A stretch of DNA of 64,000 nt from Azoarcus sp. (GTDB taxonomy: Bacteria; Pseudomonadota; Gammaproteobacteria; Burkholderiales; Rhodocyclaceae), in assembly GCA_020725025.1 (NCBI GenBank), contig DYFV01000021.1, forward strand, positions 1-64,000. The letters run 5' to 3'. A program made the position numbers and the translations under genes. Positions 10,888-20,453 of this stretch are shown here, in pieces. Position 1 is the stretch's first letter, and each line of letters starts with the position of its first letter. Under the pieces are notes generated by a model, which saw only the letters and a program-made list of their open reading frames with translations, was not told where the DNA came from and made no database searches.

Positions 10888-11147
10888 ATGAACATGATGG
10901 ACCACTGGGGTGAATTCGGCGGGTGGGGCATGGGTTTCGGTTTCCTCTTCATGATCCTGTTCTGGGTCCTGGTCGTCGCCGGCGTCGTGGCCCTGGTTCG
11001 CTGGCTGCTGCCGTCGCGGGGGATGCCCGGCCCGGGGGTGGGCGAGCGGCCGCGCGACAAGACGCCGCTCGAGATCGTGCAGGAGCGCTACGCGCGCGGC
11101 GAGATCGACCGCGAGGAATACGAACAGAAGAAACGGGATCTGGAAAA

Positions 11148-11151
<4 letters not shown>
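10888..11151 (+). CDS. SHOCT-domain small membrane protein
   Basis: The 87 residues comprise one membrane segment (about 18-42, GFLFMILFWVLVVAGVVAL) after a Gly/Met/Trp-rich start, then a C-terminal SHOCT motif (TPLEIVQERYARGEIDREEYEQ). SHOCT segments mediate oligomerisation of many otherwise unrelated small proteins. Its last codons overlap the ATG of the cysteine desulfurase gene (AAATGA), so the two are translationally coupled. The function is unknown. Confidence 0.85.
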
Positions 11152-12296
<1,145 letters not shown>

Positions 12297-12319
12297 GCCG
12301 CGCGCCGGCCACCGAAGGT

Positions 12320-12652
12320 TCAGGCCGCGGCCATCTGGCGGCACTCCTCGGCACAACGGCGGCAGGCCTCCGCGCATTCCTGGCAATGCCCGTGGGAATG
12401 CCTCGCACATTCGTCTCCACAGGTCTGGCAGATTTCGGCGCACAGCGCGCACACCTGCCGCGCGAACTCGCTGCCGCGCGCCATGAAGCCGGCGGCCAGG
12501 CGGCAGATGGCGGCGCAGTCCATGTCGAGGGCGATGCAGCGCGCCATCGCGGGGACATCGCTTTCCTTCAGGCAGGCGGTGGCGCAGTGGTCGCAGGCGT
12601 CCGCGCAGGAATTGCAGGCTTCGATGCAGGATTCGTACTCTCGGTGTGCCAT
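12320..12652 (-). CDS. Csp3-like four-helix-bundle copper storage protein (DUF326)
   Basis: This is a 110-residue cytoplasmic protein with 19 cysteines in CXXXC and CXXC repeats along four predicted helices (CIEACNSCADACDHC, CIALDMDCAAIC, CALCAEICQTCGDEC, HCQECAEACRRCAEEC). Csp-type bundles store many Cu(I) ions on Cys residues facing the core. There is no signal or Tat peptide, which fits the cytosolic Csp3 branch rather than Csp1. It follows the cupredoxin, multicopper oxidase and TolC-like genes on the same strand with a gap of about 150 bases, so it may be the last gene of the operon or have its own promoter. Confidence 0.92.
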   Translation of the reverse strand: MAHREYESCIEACNSCADACDHCATACLKESDVPAMARCIALDMDCAAICRLAAGFMARGSEFARQVCALCAEICQTCGDECARHSHGHCQECAEACRRCAEECRQMAAA

Positions 12653-12803
12653 GTCGCACCTCTCGCAGATGGGGTTGGGTTTGCCGGACGTTCCGCCGGC
12701 CGCTTCTCGACACTCCCCGCCACCGAGGTGCCTTGGCAGCGGCGGCGGGTGATCGCGGCGCCCTCTGCTGCAAGCGGCGTGCCTCGCACGCCGGCCGGGG
12801 GCC

Positions 12804-13313
12804 TCAGCGGGCCTCGACCACGATCGTGCCCACCATGCCGGCCTGGTAGTGGCCAGGGATCAGGCAGGCGAAGCGGAAGCTGCCCGGTCGGTTGAAGGTC
12901 CACACGATCTCGCCGCGCCCGTCCGGTGCGACGTGGGCCATCCAGGGCTCGTCATGTTCCATGTCCGGGAATCGGGCCATCAGCGCGGCGTGCTCGTCGA
13001 GCGTCTCCTGCGTGCCGATCACCATCTCGTGCATCACCTGGCCGCGGTTTTGCGGGCGGAAGCGGATCGTCTCGCCTTGGCGCACGCGGATCCGGTCGGG
13101 CTCGAAGCGCATCGCGTCGGTCATGCGGATCTCCACCTCCCGGTCGACGGCCTTCGCATCGCCGGCGATGCCCCACGGCTGCTGGACCTTCTCGATCGCT
13201 TCGGCGGCGGTCGTCTCGTGCTTGGCGCCGCCGTGGGCCAGGGCGAGCCCGGCGGGGGCGAGGAGGGCCGCGACGAGGAGCGCGCGGCGGGCGTCGATGG
13301 GACATTTGTTCAT
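12804..13313 (-). CDS. Periplasmic cupredoxin, CopI-like
   Basis: The 169-residue protein has a signal peptide ending near GLALAHGG. Its C-terminal half is a cupredoxin: RIRVRQGETIRFRPQN, the first copper ligand in QVMHEMVIG, and the Cys-His-Met loop FACLIPGHYQAGM. An additional His/Met stretch (MARFPDMEHDEPWMAH) lies between the two. The layout matches CopI-type periplasmic copper-tolerance proteins. It follows the multicopper oxidase gene by about 40 bases on the same strand. An electron-transfer role to that oxidase is possible. Confidence 0.88.
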   Translation of the reverse strand: MNKCPIDARRALLVAALLAPAGLALAHGGAKHETTAAEAIEKVQQPWGIAGDAKAVDREVEIRMTDAMRFEPDRIRVRQGETIRFRPQNRGQVMHEMVIGTQETLDEHAALMARFPDMEHDEPWMAHVAPDGRGEIVWTFNRPGSFRFACLIPGHYQAGMVGTIVVEAR

Positions 13314-13353
13314 GATTGTTCTTTCCTTGCAGTCCGTGCGGCGAGCGCGCCGC

Positions 13354-14739
13354 TCAGTGGGCGCCGTGGCGGCGGGGCTTGCGCACCTCCAGTTCGATTC
13401 CCTGCTTCGGGCGCGTTCCGCCGACTGGCTGGTCGCGTGCGGGCTCCGGCACCTCGCCGGTCCATTCGTAGGCCACCGTGCCGGCCGGGTGGGAGAACCA
13501 GCCCGGGTCGGAGTAGTCGCCCGGCTTCTGGTCGCGGCGCACCTTCATGACGGTGAACATCCCGCCCATCTCCAGCGCCCCGAAGGGGCCCTGGCCGGTC
13601 ATCATGGGCAGGGTGTTGTCCGGCAGGGGCATCTCCATCTCGCCCATGTCGGCCATGCCGCGCTCGCCCATCAGCATGTACTCGGGCACGAGCTTCTGGA
13701 TCTTCTCGATCACGCCGCGGTGGTCGACGCCGATCATGGTCGGCACGTCGTGCCCCATGGCGTTCATGGCGTGGTGCGACTTGTGGCAGTGCATGGCCCA
13801 GTCGCCTTCCTCGTCCGCGACGAGCTCGATCTGGCGCATCTGTCCGACCGCCACGTCGGTCGTCACCTCCGGCCAGCGCGAGCCTTTGGGGGTGGGGCCG
13901 CCGTCGGTGCCGGTCACCTCGAACTCGTGCCCGTGGACATGGATCGGGTGGTTGGTCATGGTGAGGTTGCCGATGCGGATGCGCACCCGGTCGTTCCTGC
14001 GCACGTTGAGCGTGTCGATGCCCGGGAAGACACGGCTGTTGAAGGTCCACAGGTTGAAGTCGAGCATGGTGTTCACCCGCGGCGTGTAGCTGCCCGGCTC
14101 GATGTCGTAGGCGTTGAGCAGGATGCAGAAATCGCGGTCGGCGCGCTCGATCGCCGGGTGTCGCCCGCGCGGGTGGGTGACCCACATGCCCATCATGCCC
14201 ATCGCCATCTGCACCATCTCGTCCGCGTGGGGGTGGTACATGAAGGTGCCCGGGCGGCGGGCGACGAACTCGTAGACAAAGGTCTTGCCCGGCGGGATGT
14301 GCGGCTGGGTCAGCCCGCCCACCCCGTCCATGCCGCTGGGCAGGCGCTGGCCGTGCCAGTGGATGGTGGTGTGCTCGGGCAGCCGGTTGGTGACGAAGAT
14401 GCGCACCCGGTCGCCTTCCACCACCTCGATGGTGGGGCCGGGCGACTGGCCGTTGTAGCCCCACAGGCGCGCGGTCATGCCGGGCGCGAACTCGCGCTCG
14501 ACCGGCTCGGCGACCAGGTGGAACTCCTTCACGCCGTTGTTCATGCGCCACGGCGCGGTCCAGCCGTTCAGCGTCACCACCGGGTTGTAGGGGCGGCCAT
14601 CGGGCGGCACGAGCGGCGGCTGGGTGTCGGCGCTGGTCTGGATCACGGGCTCGGGCAGCGCCGCGAGCGCCACCCGGCTCACCGCCGAGGCGGCGGCGAG
14701 CAGGCCGGCGCCGGCAAGGAAATGACGTCGCGAATTCAT
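13354..14739 (-). CDS. Tat-exported multicopper oxidase (CueO/CopA-type)
   Basis: The 461 residues begin with a twin-arginine signal (MNSRRHFLAGAGLLAAAS). The four copper-binding motifs are all present: TIHWHGQRLPSGMDG, FMYHPHADEM, HPIHVHGHEFE and DWAMHCHKSHH. Such enzymes oxidise Cu(I) to Cu(II) in the periplasm. Met-rich stretches (MVQMAMGMMGMW; DMGEMEMPLPDNTLPMM) are typical of cuprous oxidases. The ATG at 14739 is preferred over one 18 codons upstream because it starts the Tat signal. It lies 16 bases downstream of the TolC-like gene. Confidence 0.93.
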   Translation of the reverse strand: MNSRRHFLAGAGLLAAASAVSRVALAALPEPVIQTSADTQPPLVPPDGRPYNPVVTLNGWTAPWRMNNGVKEFHLVAEPVEREFAPGMTARLWGYNGQSPGPTIEVVEGDRVRIFVTNRLPEHTTIHWHGQRLPSGMDGVGGLTQPHIPPGKTFVYEFVARRPGTFMYHPHADEMVQMAMGMMGMWVTHPRGRHPAIERADRDFCILLNAYDIEPGSYTPRVNTMLDFNLWTFNSRVFPGIDTLNVRRNDRVRIRIGNLTMTNHPIHVHGHEFEVTGTDGGPTPKGSRWPEVTTDVAVGQMRQIELVADEEGDWAMHCHKSHHAMNAMGHDVPTMIGVDHRGVIEKIQKLVPEYMLMGERGMADMGEMEMPLPDNTLPMMTGQGPFGALEMGGMFTVMKVRRDQKPGDYSDPGWFSHPAGTVAYEWTGEVPEPARDQPVGGTRPKQGIELEVRKPRRHGAH

Positions 14740-14755
14740 GGGGCGGGTCTCCGGC

Positions 14756-16174
14756 TCAGTGCCCGCCGCCGGCGTCTTCGCCGGCGGACGCACGGGCCTG
14801 CAGGGACATCGGGGCGACCGGGGTGCCGAGCAGTGACGCTTCGAGCAAGGCGTCGGCGAGCCAGAAGTCGCGCTCGGCCTCGATCGCCTGGCTCACGCTG
14901 GCGACGCGGGCGCGCGCGTCGGCGAGGAGCTCGAAGACGCCGATCAACATTCCGTTGTATTGGAGCAGCATCTCCTCCGAGATCTTCTGGCGCAGGGGCA
15001 CGACCTCGTCCCGGTAGTGGCGCGCGAGAGCCCAGGCGGTGCGCCAGGCGGCATAGCTCTCGCGGACCTGGGAGGCGGCGTCCACGCCTGCCTGGGCGGT
15101 GCGGTTGAAGGCGGCCAGGTAGCGCGCCTCGGCGCCGGCGCGGGCGGCGTCGCCGAAGTCGAAGAGCGGCAGCGGGAGCTCCAGCTCGAAGCCGCGCTGC
15201 GGCGCTTCACCCGTTTCGCGGACCTCGATCCCCGCCACGTGCAGGCCGTTCACCACGCTGGTGACCCGGGTGAGGCCGAGGTCGCGCGCGACGGCGTCGA
15301 GTTCGGCGCGGGCAAGCCGCAGGTCGAGCCGCCCTTCGAGCGCGCCCTGGGTGACCGCCGCCTCGTCGCGCGCCTCGGCCGGCAGCTCGGGCAGGCGCTC
15401 GGGAAGCTCGAGCCGCGCAGCCTGGGCCGCGGGCAGCCCCAGGAGCCGCACCAGGGTCTCGCGGCTCGCGACCGCCTGCTGGCGTGCGCGGGCGAGCTGG
15501 GCGACCGCCTCGGCATGGAAGGCCTGCTCGCGGGCCCGCTGCAGCCTGCTGTAGTTGCCCACGCCCTGCATGCGCCGCGCGAGCTCGGCAGCCGCCTCGG
15601 CGGCTTCGGCCACCTCCTCCTGGTAGCGCGCCGCCTGTTGCGCGGCCACGGCGCGCACCCAGGCCTGGCGGACCTCGGTCACCAGCGACACGAGGGCGGC
15701 CGACGCCTGCAGGCGCGCCGCCTCCTGGCGCCGCTCCGCGCGCTCGCGCTTCGCCGGCAGCAGCAGGATGTCGAGGAGCGAGAAGCCCAGCGCACGCCCG
15801 ATCTCGAGCTCGCGCCCGGCGTGGCCGTCGCGCACCAGGCGCTCGAAGGCGAACACCGGATTGGGGATGCGCGCCGAGCGGGTGGCGTCGGCGGACGCCG
15901 CCGCGGCCTCGGCCAGCACCGTCTGGAAGGCGGGGCTGTAACCGAGCGCGATGCGAACCGCTTCATCCCGGCCGAGCGGTGCACCGAGCAGGCGCTCGAC
16001 CTCGCGGGCCATGTCGAGGCGGGCCTCCTGGGATCTCAGCCAGCGGGTCTCGGCGCCGAGACGCTCACGGCCGAAGCGGTCGACCGCCGCGTAGTTGTCG
16101 TCGATGACCGTGGTGGCGCATCCTGCGAGGACCAGGGTCGCACCGAGCACGGCCGAGATTGCCGCGCCGTTCAT
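14756..16174 (-). CDS. TolC-family outer-membrane lipoprotein
   Basis: The 472-residue protein has a lipoprotein signal (LVLAGCAT), followed by two long helical repeats rich in Ala, Arg and Glu and a duplicated central region. Markers include GRDEAVRIALGYSPAFQ, IPNPVFAFE, FELELPLPLFDFGDA and YNGMLIGVFELLADARARV. TolC-family proteins are trimeric outer-membrane ducts. Homologues in copper clusters occur without an adjacent RND pump or membrane-fusion protein, and none is present here. Its ATG overlaps the stop of the small upstream gene. Confidence 0.88.
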   Translation of the reverse strand: MNGAAISAVLGATLVLAGCATTVIDDNYAAVDRFGRERLGAETRWLRSQEARLDMAREVERLLGAPLGRDEAVRIALGYSPAFQTVLAEAAAASADATRSARIPNPVFAFERLVRDGHAGRELEIGRALGFSLLDILLLPAKRERAERRQEAARLQASAALVSLVTEVRQAWVRAVAAQQAARYQEEVAEAAEAAAELARRMQGVGNYSRLQRAREQAFHAEAVAQLARARQQAVASRETLVRLLGLPAAQAARLELPERLPELPAEARDEAAVTQGALEGRLDLRLARAELDAVARDLGLTRVTSVVNGLHVAGIEVRETGEAPQRGFELELPLPLFDFGDAARAGAEARYLAAFNRTAQAGVDAASQVRESYAAWRTAWALARHYRDEVVPLRQKISEEMLLQYNGMLIGVFELLADARARVASVSQAIEAERDFWLADALLEASLLGTPVAPMSLQARASAGEDAGGGH

Positions 16175-16461
16175 CGCCTGCCTCCGTGCTCGTGAGGATT
16201 GTGCGACGAAGTGCTCGATGCTGCGGGTACGTTCGGGCGGCGGGGAGCGAGCTGTCCCGCGTGCCCGCCGAGCCGTCCCGCCTCGTCGTTCACCGTGCGC
16301 CAGTCGCGCAGGGGCTCGTCGGGGTCGAAGGGGCGATAGCCTTTCAGGGCGGGCGAGGCCCGGCGTGCGTCGTTCGTGTCGGGGGGCTCGGCGGCGAGGG
16401 CCGGCACGCTTGCGAGCGCCGCGAGCAGGCCGACGAGTCCGCACGGGATCGTTCTCTGCAT
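16171..16461 (-). CDS. Small secreted protein heading the copper operon
   Basis: The 96 residues start with a clear signal peptide (LVGLLAALASVPALAAEPP), followed by a polar, low-complexity mature part (RRASPALKGYRPFDPDEPLRDWR; SSTSSHNPHEHGGRR). The ATG has GGAGA eleven bases upstream and the stop overlaps the TolC-like start (ATGA). No family was recognised. The terminal HNPHEHGG could bind metal. It is the first gene after the ATTAC-N6-GTAAT operator, so it is likely induced by copper. Confidence 0.6.
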   Translation of the reverse strand: MQRTIPCGLVGLLAALASVPALAAEPPDTNDARRASPALKGYRPFDPDEPLRDWRTVNDEAGRLGGHAGQLAPRRPNVPAASSTSSHNPHEHGGRR

Positions 16462-16554
16462 GGGATGTCTCCGCCAAGGGGGCGTGGCTGGCCGCGCTCT
16501 TCGGCGGGCTGGAGGGATGATGCGGGCGGCGCACGGTCAGCGCCCTGACGCCGG

Positions 16555-16572
16555 CATTACATCTTCGTAATG
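16555..16572. promoter_or_regulatory. Second ATTAC-N6-GTAAT palindrome, putative copper operator
   Basis: CATTACATCTTCGTAATG has perfect 6-bp arms around ATCTTC. It shares the ATTAC-N6-GTAAT core with 3829-3844. It lies in the 261-base gap between the leftward copper operon (start 16461) and the rightward DUF411 gene (start 16723), so it could control both. Binding by a CopR/CusR-type regulator is inferred. Confidence 0.65.
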
Positions 16573-16722
16573 TGGGCCGATGCATCCGCCGTTTTTGCCC
16601 GCGGTCAATGCTGCGGGCGGCGCGGCGGGTCAGAATCCGTTCCATCCTCGCCGGCCGGGGCGACGCGAACCCTGCGGCGTAGAATCCGACCAATGTCTGT
16701 CCAGATCGTGTCAGGAGCTCAC

Positions 16723-17178
16723 ATGAACATCCCGTCCCGCCTCCGCCCCATCGTTTCCTCGCTCGTCCTGTGCGCCGCGCTCGGCGGCGGCGCGGCTTTC
16801 GCCGCCGGCGAAGAGGTCATGATGTACAAGGACCCCAACTGCGGCTGCTGCACCAAGTGGGCCGACCACATGCGCGCCAACGGCTTCACCGTGAAGGAGA
16901 TCCACAGCCGGGACATGGGCGCGGTCAAACGCGAGGCCGGGGTGCCGCAGGCGGCTGCCTCATGTCATACTGCGTGGGTCGGTGGCTACGTCGTCGAGGG
17001 CCACGTGCCGGCCGCCGACGTGAAGCGCTTGCTCGCGCAGAAGCCGAAGGTCGCGGGCATCGCCGCCCCCGGCATGCCGATGGGCTCGCCCGGGATGGAG
17101 GGTCCGTATCCGGCCGACAAGTACGACGTCGTGAGCTTCGACGCCGAGGGCCGGACGCGGGTGTTCGCCAAACACTGA
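16723..17178 (+). CDS. copG: DUF411 metal-binding protein (CopG-like)
   Basis: The 151-residue periplasmic protein has a signal peptide ending near GGGAAFAAGE. The DUF411 signature follows: VMMYKDPNCGCCTKWADHM with a CGCC motif, then EIHSRDMGAVKREAGVP, SCHTAWVGGYVVEGHVPA and a Met-rich GIAAPGMPMGSPGM. CopG proteins of this fold are thought to change the redox or binding state of copper in the periplasm. The start was chosen for the GGAG site and the signal peptide. It diverges from the multicopper oxidase operon and shares the operator at 16555. Confidence 0.85.
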   Translation: MNIPSRLRPIVSSLVLCAALGGGAAFAAGEEVMMYKDPNCGCCTKWADHMRANGFTVKEIHSRDMGAVKREAGVPQAAASCHTAWVGGYVVEGHVPAADVKRLLAQKPKVAGIAAPGMPMGSPGMEGPYPADKYDVVSFDAEGRTRVFAKH

Positions 17179-17209
17179 TCCGGGGCCCTGGGCCCCGAAG
17201 GGGCTCGTC

Positions 17210-17539
17210 ATGAAGAAGCTGATCGCCGTCTCCGCGAGCGCGGTCCTGCTGGCATCCTGGAGCGGCATCGCGTCGGCTCAGGACTACGACAACACCGTGA
17301 CCGGGGACCGGGCCGGCGACATGCTTGCGGACCTCCTCATCGTGAGACCGGTCGGTCTGGTCGGGTCGGTCCTGGGAGCGGTCGGGTGGGTCGTCACGCT
17401 GCCCTTCACCCTGCCCACGGGCTCGGCCGACGAGGCAGGTCGGGAGCTGGTGGGTAAACCCCTCGAATACACCTTCTACCGCCCGCTGGGCGATTTCGAG
17501 CGCTGCGGCGCCGATCGCCACGCCTGCGGGGCCTGGTGA
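17210..17539 (+). CDS. Small secreted protein of unknown function
   Basis: The 109 residues start with a signal peptide (MKKLIAVSASAVLLASWSG...ASA), followed by DYDNTVTGDRAGDMLADLLIVRPVG, a glycine-rich hydrophobic segment (LVGSVLGAVGWVVTLPF) and a C-terminal part with GRELVGKPLEYTFYRPLGDF and two cysteines near the end. Similar small proteins occur widely in proteobacteria, and I know no function for them. It lies 31 bases after the DUF411 gene and may be co-transcribed. Confidence 0.7.
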   Translation: MKKLIAVSASAVLLASWSGIASAQDYDNTVTGDRAGDMLADLLIVRPVGLVGSVLGAVGWVVTLPFTLPTGSADEAGRELVGKPLEYTFYRPLGDFERCGADRHACGAW

Positions 17540-18066
17540 CGCCGGCGGGCGGTTCGCGGCCCGTCACGACCCGGGAGCGGCGGAAGCCGGAGATCGCGAT
17601 TTCGACATCTTTTGCCCTTCGCCCCTGGTGGCGGATCGCGGCGCTGCCCGTGGTGGCATGGCTGGCCGCCTGCAGCCCCGTCCCGGAGGCCGGCATCGAT
17701 CCCTCCGATCCGGAGCAGGTCGCGCTGGGGGAGGCGGTGTATCGCCGGCACTGCGCCGCCTGTCACGGCGCGCGGCTCGAGGGCCAGCCGGACTGGCAGC
17801 GGCGCCGGCCCGACGGACGCCTGCCAGCGCCGCCGCACGATGCGAGCGGCCACACCTGGCACCACCGCAACGAGCTGCTGTTCGCCATCACCCGCGAGGG
17901 CATGATCCCGCCGTGGGCGCCCGAGGGCTACGAGAGCGACATGCCGGCTTTCGCCGGCGTGCTCTCGGACGAGGAGATCCGTGCAGTGCTCGCCTACATC
18001 CAGAGCACCTGGCCGCCGGAGATCATGGCCATGCGAGAGAAGATGCTGGAGCAGATGGGGCGCTGA
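17536..18066 (+). CDS. Mono-haem c-type cytochrome, probable lipoprotein
   Basis: The haem site is RHCAACHGARLEGQPDW, and a C-terminal MPAFAGVLSDEEIRAVLAYI provides the distal Met ligand region, as in cytochrome c class I domains. Read from the GTG that overlaps the previous stop it has 176 residues. The stretch WLAACSP around residue 45 could be a lipobox, which would mean that the true start lies later than the GTG. It is an exported electron carrier, and its position next to copper genes suggests coupling to copper redox. The start is the weakest part of this call. Confidence 0.75.
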   Translation: MTPAGGSRPVTTRERRKPEIAISTSFALRPWWRIAALPVVAWLAACSPVPEAGIDPSDPEQVALGEAVYRRHCAACHGARLEGQPDWQRRRPDGRLPAPPHDASGHTWHHRNELLFAITREGMIPPWAPEGYESDMPAFAGVLSDEEIRAVLAYIQSTWPPEIMAMREKMLEQMGR

Positions 18067-18181
18067 GACGGCGGGCCGGCCGTCGAGCCCCCACCGGTGG
18101 TTGACGTATCCGTTAACCCCAAGTCCCTCGCGAGGCGGCCGCTGCTATGCTTGCCGGTTTTCGCTGCCCCTCGGCCACACC

Positions 18182-18886
18182 ATGAATGCATCCTTCAAGC
18201 AGGGCGCCCGCGAGGGCTTCCGCCTGTTCCTGCCCATGTCGGTGGGCCTCGTGCCGTGGGCGCTGGTGACCGGCGTGGCGATGCGATCGGCGGGCCTTTC
18301 TCCGCTCGAGGCGATGGGCATGAACGTCATCGTGTTCGCCGGCACCGCACAGCTCGGCACGCTGCCGCTCATCGTCGCAGGAGCGCCTTTGTGGCTCATC
18401 TTCGCCACGGCGCTGGTGCTGAACCTGCGCTTCGTGATCTTCAGCGCGGCGCTGGCGCCCGCCTTCGAGGGCCAGCCGTGGCGGCGGCGCCTCGCCTCGA
18501 GCTACCTCCTGGTGGACGGCGTGTTCGCGGTGTGCACGGAGAAGATCCTCCAATCGGACGATCCGCGGTGGCGCTGGGGCTGCTTCATCGCGCCGTCGGT
18601 GTGGTGCTGGGTGTTGTGGCAGAGCTTCGCACTCGTCGGTGTGCTGGGGGCCGGGGCCATTCCCCGCGACTGGTCACTGGAGTTCATGGCCACCATCGCG
18701 CTCATGGTGATGCTGGTGCCGATGACGCAGCTGCGCCCCATGCTGGTGGCGGCGGTGTCGGGAGGCCTCGCGGCGGTGCTGTTGCGTGGCATGCCGCTCA
18801 AGCTCGGGCTCATCGCGGGGATCTCGGTCGGCATCGCCGCAGGCTTCGCCGCCGAGCACTGGGACGGCAGGCGGAGGCCGGCATGA
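18182..18886 (+). CDS. azlC: AzlC-family amino acid exporter, large subunit
   Basis: This 234-residue inner-membrane protein has about seven to eight hydrophobic segments. The family markers are GFRLFLPMSVGLVPWALVTG, NVIVFAGTAQLGTLPLI and LRFVIFSAALAPAFEG. AzlC with AzlD forms a branched-chain amino acid exporter (in E. coli, YgaZH exports valine). The last codon overlaps the ATG of the small AzlD-like subunit, the usual arrangement for this pair. Confidence 0.88.
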   Translation: MNASFKQGAREGFRLFLPMSVGLVPWALVTGVAMRSAGLSPLEAMGMNVIVFAGTAQLGTLPLIVAGAPLWLIFATALVLNLRFVIFSAALAPAFEGQPWRRRLASSYLLVDGVFAVCTEKILQSDDPRWRWGCFIAPSVWCWVLWQSFALVGVLGAGAIPRDWSLEFMATIALMVMLVPMTQLRPMLVAAVSGGLAAVLLRGMPLKLGLIAGISVGIAAGFAAEHWDGRRRPA

Positions 18887-19209
18887 TCGAGGGTACGTGG
18901 CTTTGGATCACCTTCGCGCTGATCGCACTCGCCACCATCGGGCCGCGCGGCAGCTTCATTCTGCTCGGCGCCGGCGCGCGTCTGCCGCCGGCCCTGCAGC
19001 GCGCGCTGCGCTACGCGCCGGCGGCGGCGCTGGCGGCGCTGGTCGCGCCCGATCTCCTGCTCGATGGCGGCGAGTTCGATCCGGTGAATCCCCAGTTCGC
19101 CGCGGGGCTGGTGGTGATCGCCGCGGCCCTGCGCTCGCGAAACCCGTGGCTGCCCTTCATCGCCGGGATGGGGCTGCTGCTGTTGTTGCGCAAGGGACTG
19201 GGCTGGTAG
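18883..19209 (+). CDS. azlD: AzlD-family small subunit of amino acid exporter
   Basis: The 108 residues carry three to four membrane segments: WLWITFALIALATIGPRGSFI, a central RALRYAPAAALAALVAPDLL and a C-terminal FIAGMGLLLLLRKGLGW. The PAAALAALVAP stretch is the AzlD signature. The start overlaps the AzlC stop as ATGA, so equal translation of the two subunits is expected. Confidence 0.86.
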   Translation: MIEGTWLWITFALIALATIGPRGSFILLGAGARLPPALQRALRYAPAAALAALVAPDLLLDGGEFDPVNPQFAAGLVVIAAALRSRNPWLPFIAGMGLLLLLRKGLGW

Positions 19210-19346
19210 TACCGGTCCCGATACCCGTTCTGCCTGAGCGGCGGAACCGTTTCGGGTAGCCGCATTCGACCGGACTGGACTATATTCGGCCAATCCGTAC
19301 GCGTCGGGCAGGGCTGCGACGCGTCCGGGCCGAACAGGAGAACGCG

Positions 19347-19829
19347 ATGAAAGGCAACCCGAACGTCCTCTCGACCCTGAACGCGCTGCTCGCCGACGAA
19401 CTGGCGGCCCGCGATCAGTACTTCATCCACTCGCGCATGCTCGACGACTGGGGCCTGCAGCGCGCGGCCGCACGCATCGCACACGAGATGGAGGACGAGA
19501 CCGCCCACGCCGATGCGCTGATCCGGCGCATCCTGTTCCTCGAGGGGACGCCGCAGATGACGCCGGGCGCGCTCACCGTTGGCACGGATCTGCCCGACGT
19601 CTTCGCCAAGGACCTCGCCGTCGAGCTCAGGGTGGTGGACAACCTGCGCGCGGCGATCGCCCTGTGCGAGCAGGAGCGGGACTATGTCACCCGCGAGATG
19701 CTCGAGCAGATGCTCGACGACACCGAAGAGGACCATGCGCACTGGCTCGAGCAGCAGCTGGGCCTCATCAGGATGGTCGGCTTACAGAACTACCTGCAGA
19801 GCCAGATGGGCGGCTCGCCGGGCGGCTGA
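19347..19829 (+). CDS. bfr: Bacterioferritin lacking the haem-ligand methionine
   Basis: This is a 160-residue four-helix iron-storage subunit. The ferroxidase ligands are conserved: Glu18 (ADELAARDQY), Glu51 and His54 (EDETAHAD), Glu93 (AVELRVVD) and the later Glu-His pair (DDTEEDHAHW). Position 52, which is the haem-binding methionine in E. coli Bfr, is threonine here, whereas the second copy at 31788 keeps it. Paired Bfr subunits that differ in haem binding are known from other proteobacteria, where they form mixed 24-mers. The C-terminus [10 protein letters not shown] is typical. Confidence 0.9.
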   Translation: MKGNPNVLSTLNALLADELAARDQYFIHSRMLDDWGLQRAAARIAHEMEDETAHADALIRRILFLEGTPQMTPGALTVGTDLPDVFAKDLAVELRVVDNLRAAIALCEQERDYVTREMLEQMLDDTEEDHAHWLEQQLGLIRMVGLQNYLQSQMGGSPGG

Positions 19830-19833
19830 GCAG

Positions 19834-19852
19834 CGGATCGGTCTCGGATCCG
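19834..19852. terminator. Short hairpin between converging bfr and rhodanese genes
   Basis: CGGATC and GATCCG arms (6 bp) flank a seven-base loop, four bases after the bfr stop and before the converging rhodanese gene. No T-run follows, so termination here is a weak inference. Confidence 0.25.
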
Positions 19853-19866
19853 GCTGTTCAGGCGTC

Positions 19867-20325
19867 TCAGCAGCGGGCGCAGGGCTCGATCGGCAGTCCG
19901 CGTCGCAGCCAGCCCGGTCCCGCGGCGCTGCCGACCATTCCTTCGCGGACGTTGTAGACCCGGGTGAAGCCCTGGGACAGCAGGAAGCGCTGGACCTGGG
20001 TGCTGCGATTGCCAGTGCGGCAAATGAGGGCGATGGGGGCGTTGCGGTCGCCGGCCACGCGCTGCAGCACCGCATTCATGAAGCCCGCGGCACCACCGGG
20101 ATGCAGCATGTCGATGCGCGCGGCGTTCTCCGCGACGCCGGTCGCGCGCCATTCGTCCGGCCGGCGGATGTCGATGAGCACGAGCTGACCTGCGGCGGCG
20201 CGCGCCTGCGCCTCCGGCGCGCTGATGTCCAGGCCGTCGGCATTCCCGGCCGCTGCGGCGTGCATTGTGAGCGCGGCCACGGCGGCGAGGCCGCCATGGA
20301 TCACGAGTCGACGAAACGGGTTCAT
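19867..20325 (-). CDS. Exported rhodanese-like sulfurtransferase
   Basis: The 152-residue protein has an N-terminal signal (FRRLVIHGGLAAVAALTMHAAAAG), then a single rhodanese domain with VLIDIRRPDEWRATG and active-site loop CRTGNRSTQVQ. A further Cys pair ends the protein (EPCARC). The second of two in-frame ATGs is chosen because GGAG lies six bases before it; the first ATG sits directly on that GGAG. Single-domain periplasmic rhodaneses move sulfane sulfur or act in phage-shock-like functions. It stands alone between bfr and the tonB operon. Confidence 0.85.
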   Translation of the reverse strand: MNPFRRLVIHGGLAAVAALTMHAAAAGNADGLDISAPEAQARAAAGQLVLIDIRRPDEWRATGVAENAARIDMLHPGGAAGFMNAVLQRVAGDRNAPIALICRTGNRSTQVQRFLLSQGFTRVYNVREGMVGSAAGPGWLRRGLPIEPCARC

Positions 20326-20453
20326 GGCCATCTCCAGGCGGTTCGAGTCCTGCGGCGGTGGTCGGTCGCGCAGGCGCGTCGGACGGCGTGAATATTAGCA
20401 GACGCTGACGTACCCGGAGCGGCTGTTACAGCGCGAAGCGTATGGCAGGGAAG

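Noticed and set aside
8851-10905. Long leftward frame opposite the hydrolase and MFS genes
   Set aside because: Low-complexity Arg/Gly/His translation, no ribosome-binding site or family motif; the plus strand genes are complete.
20340-20355. GGTTCGAGTCC, which resembles a tRNA T-loop
   Set aside because: No acceptor, D or anticodon stems can be placed around it; it lies in the leader of the rhodanese gene.
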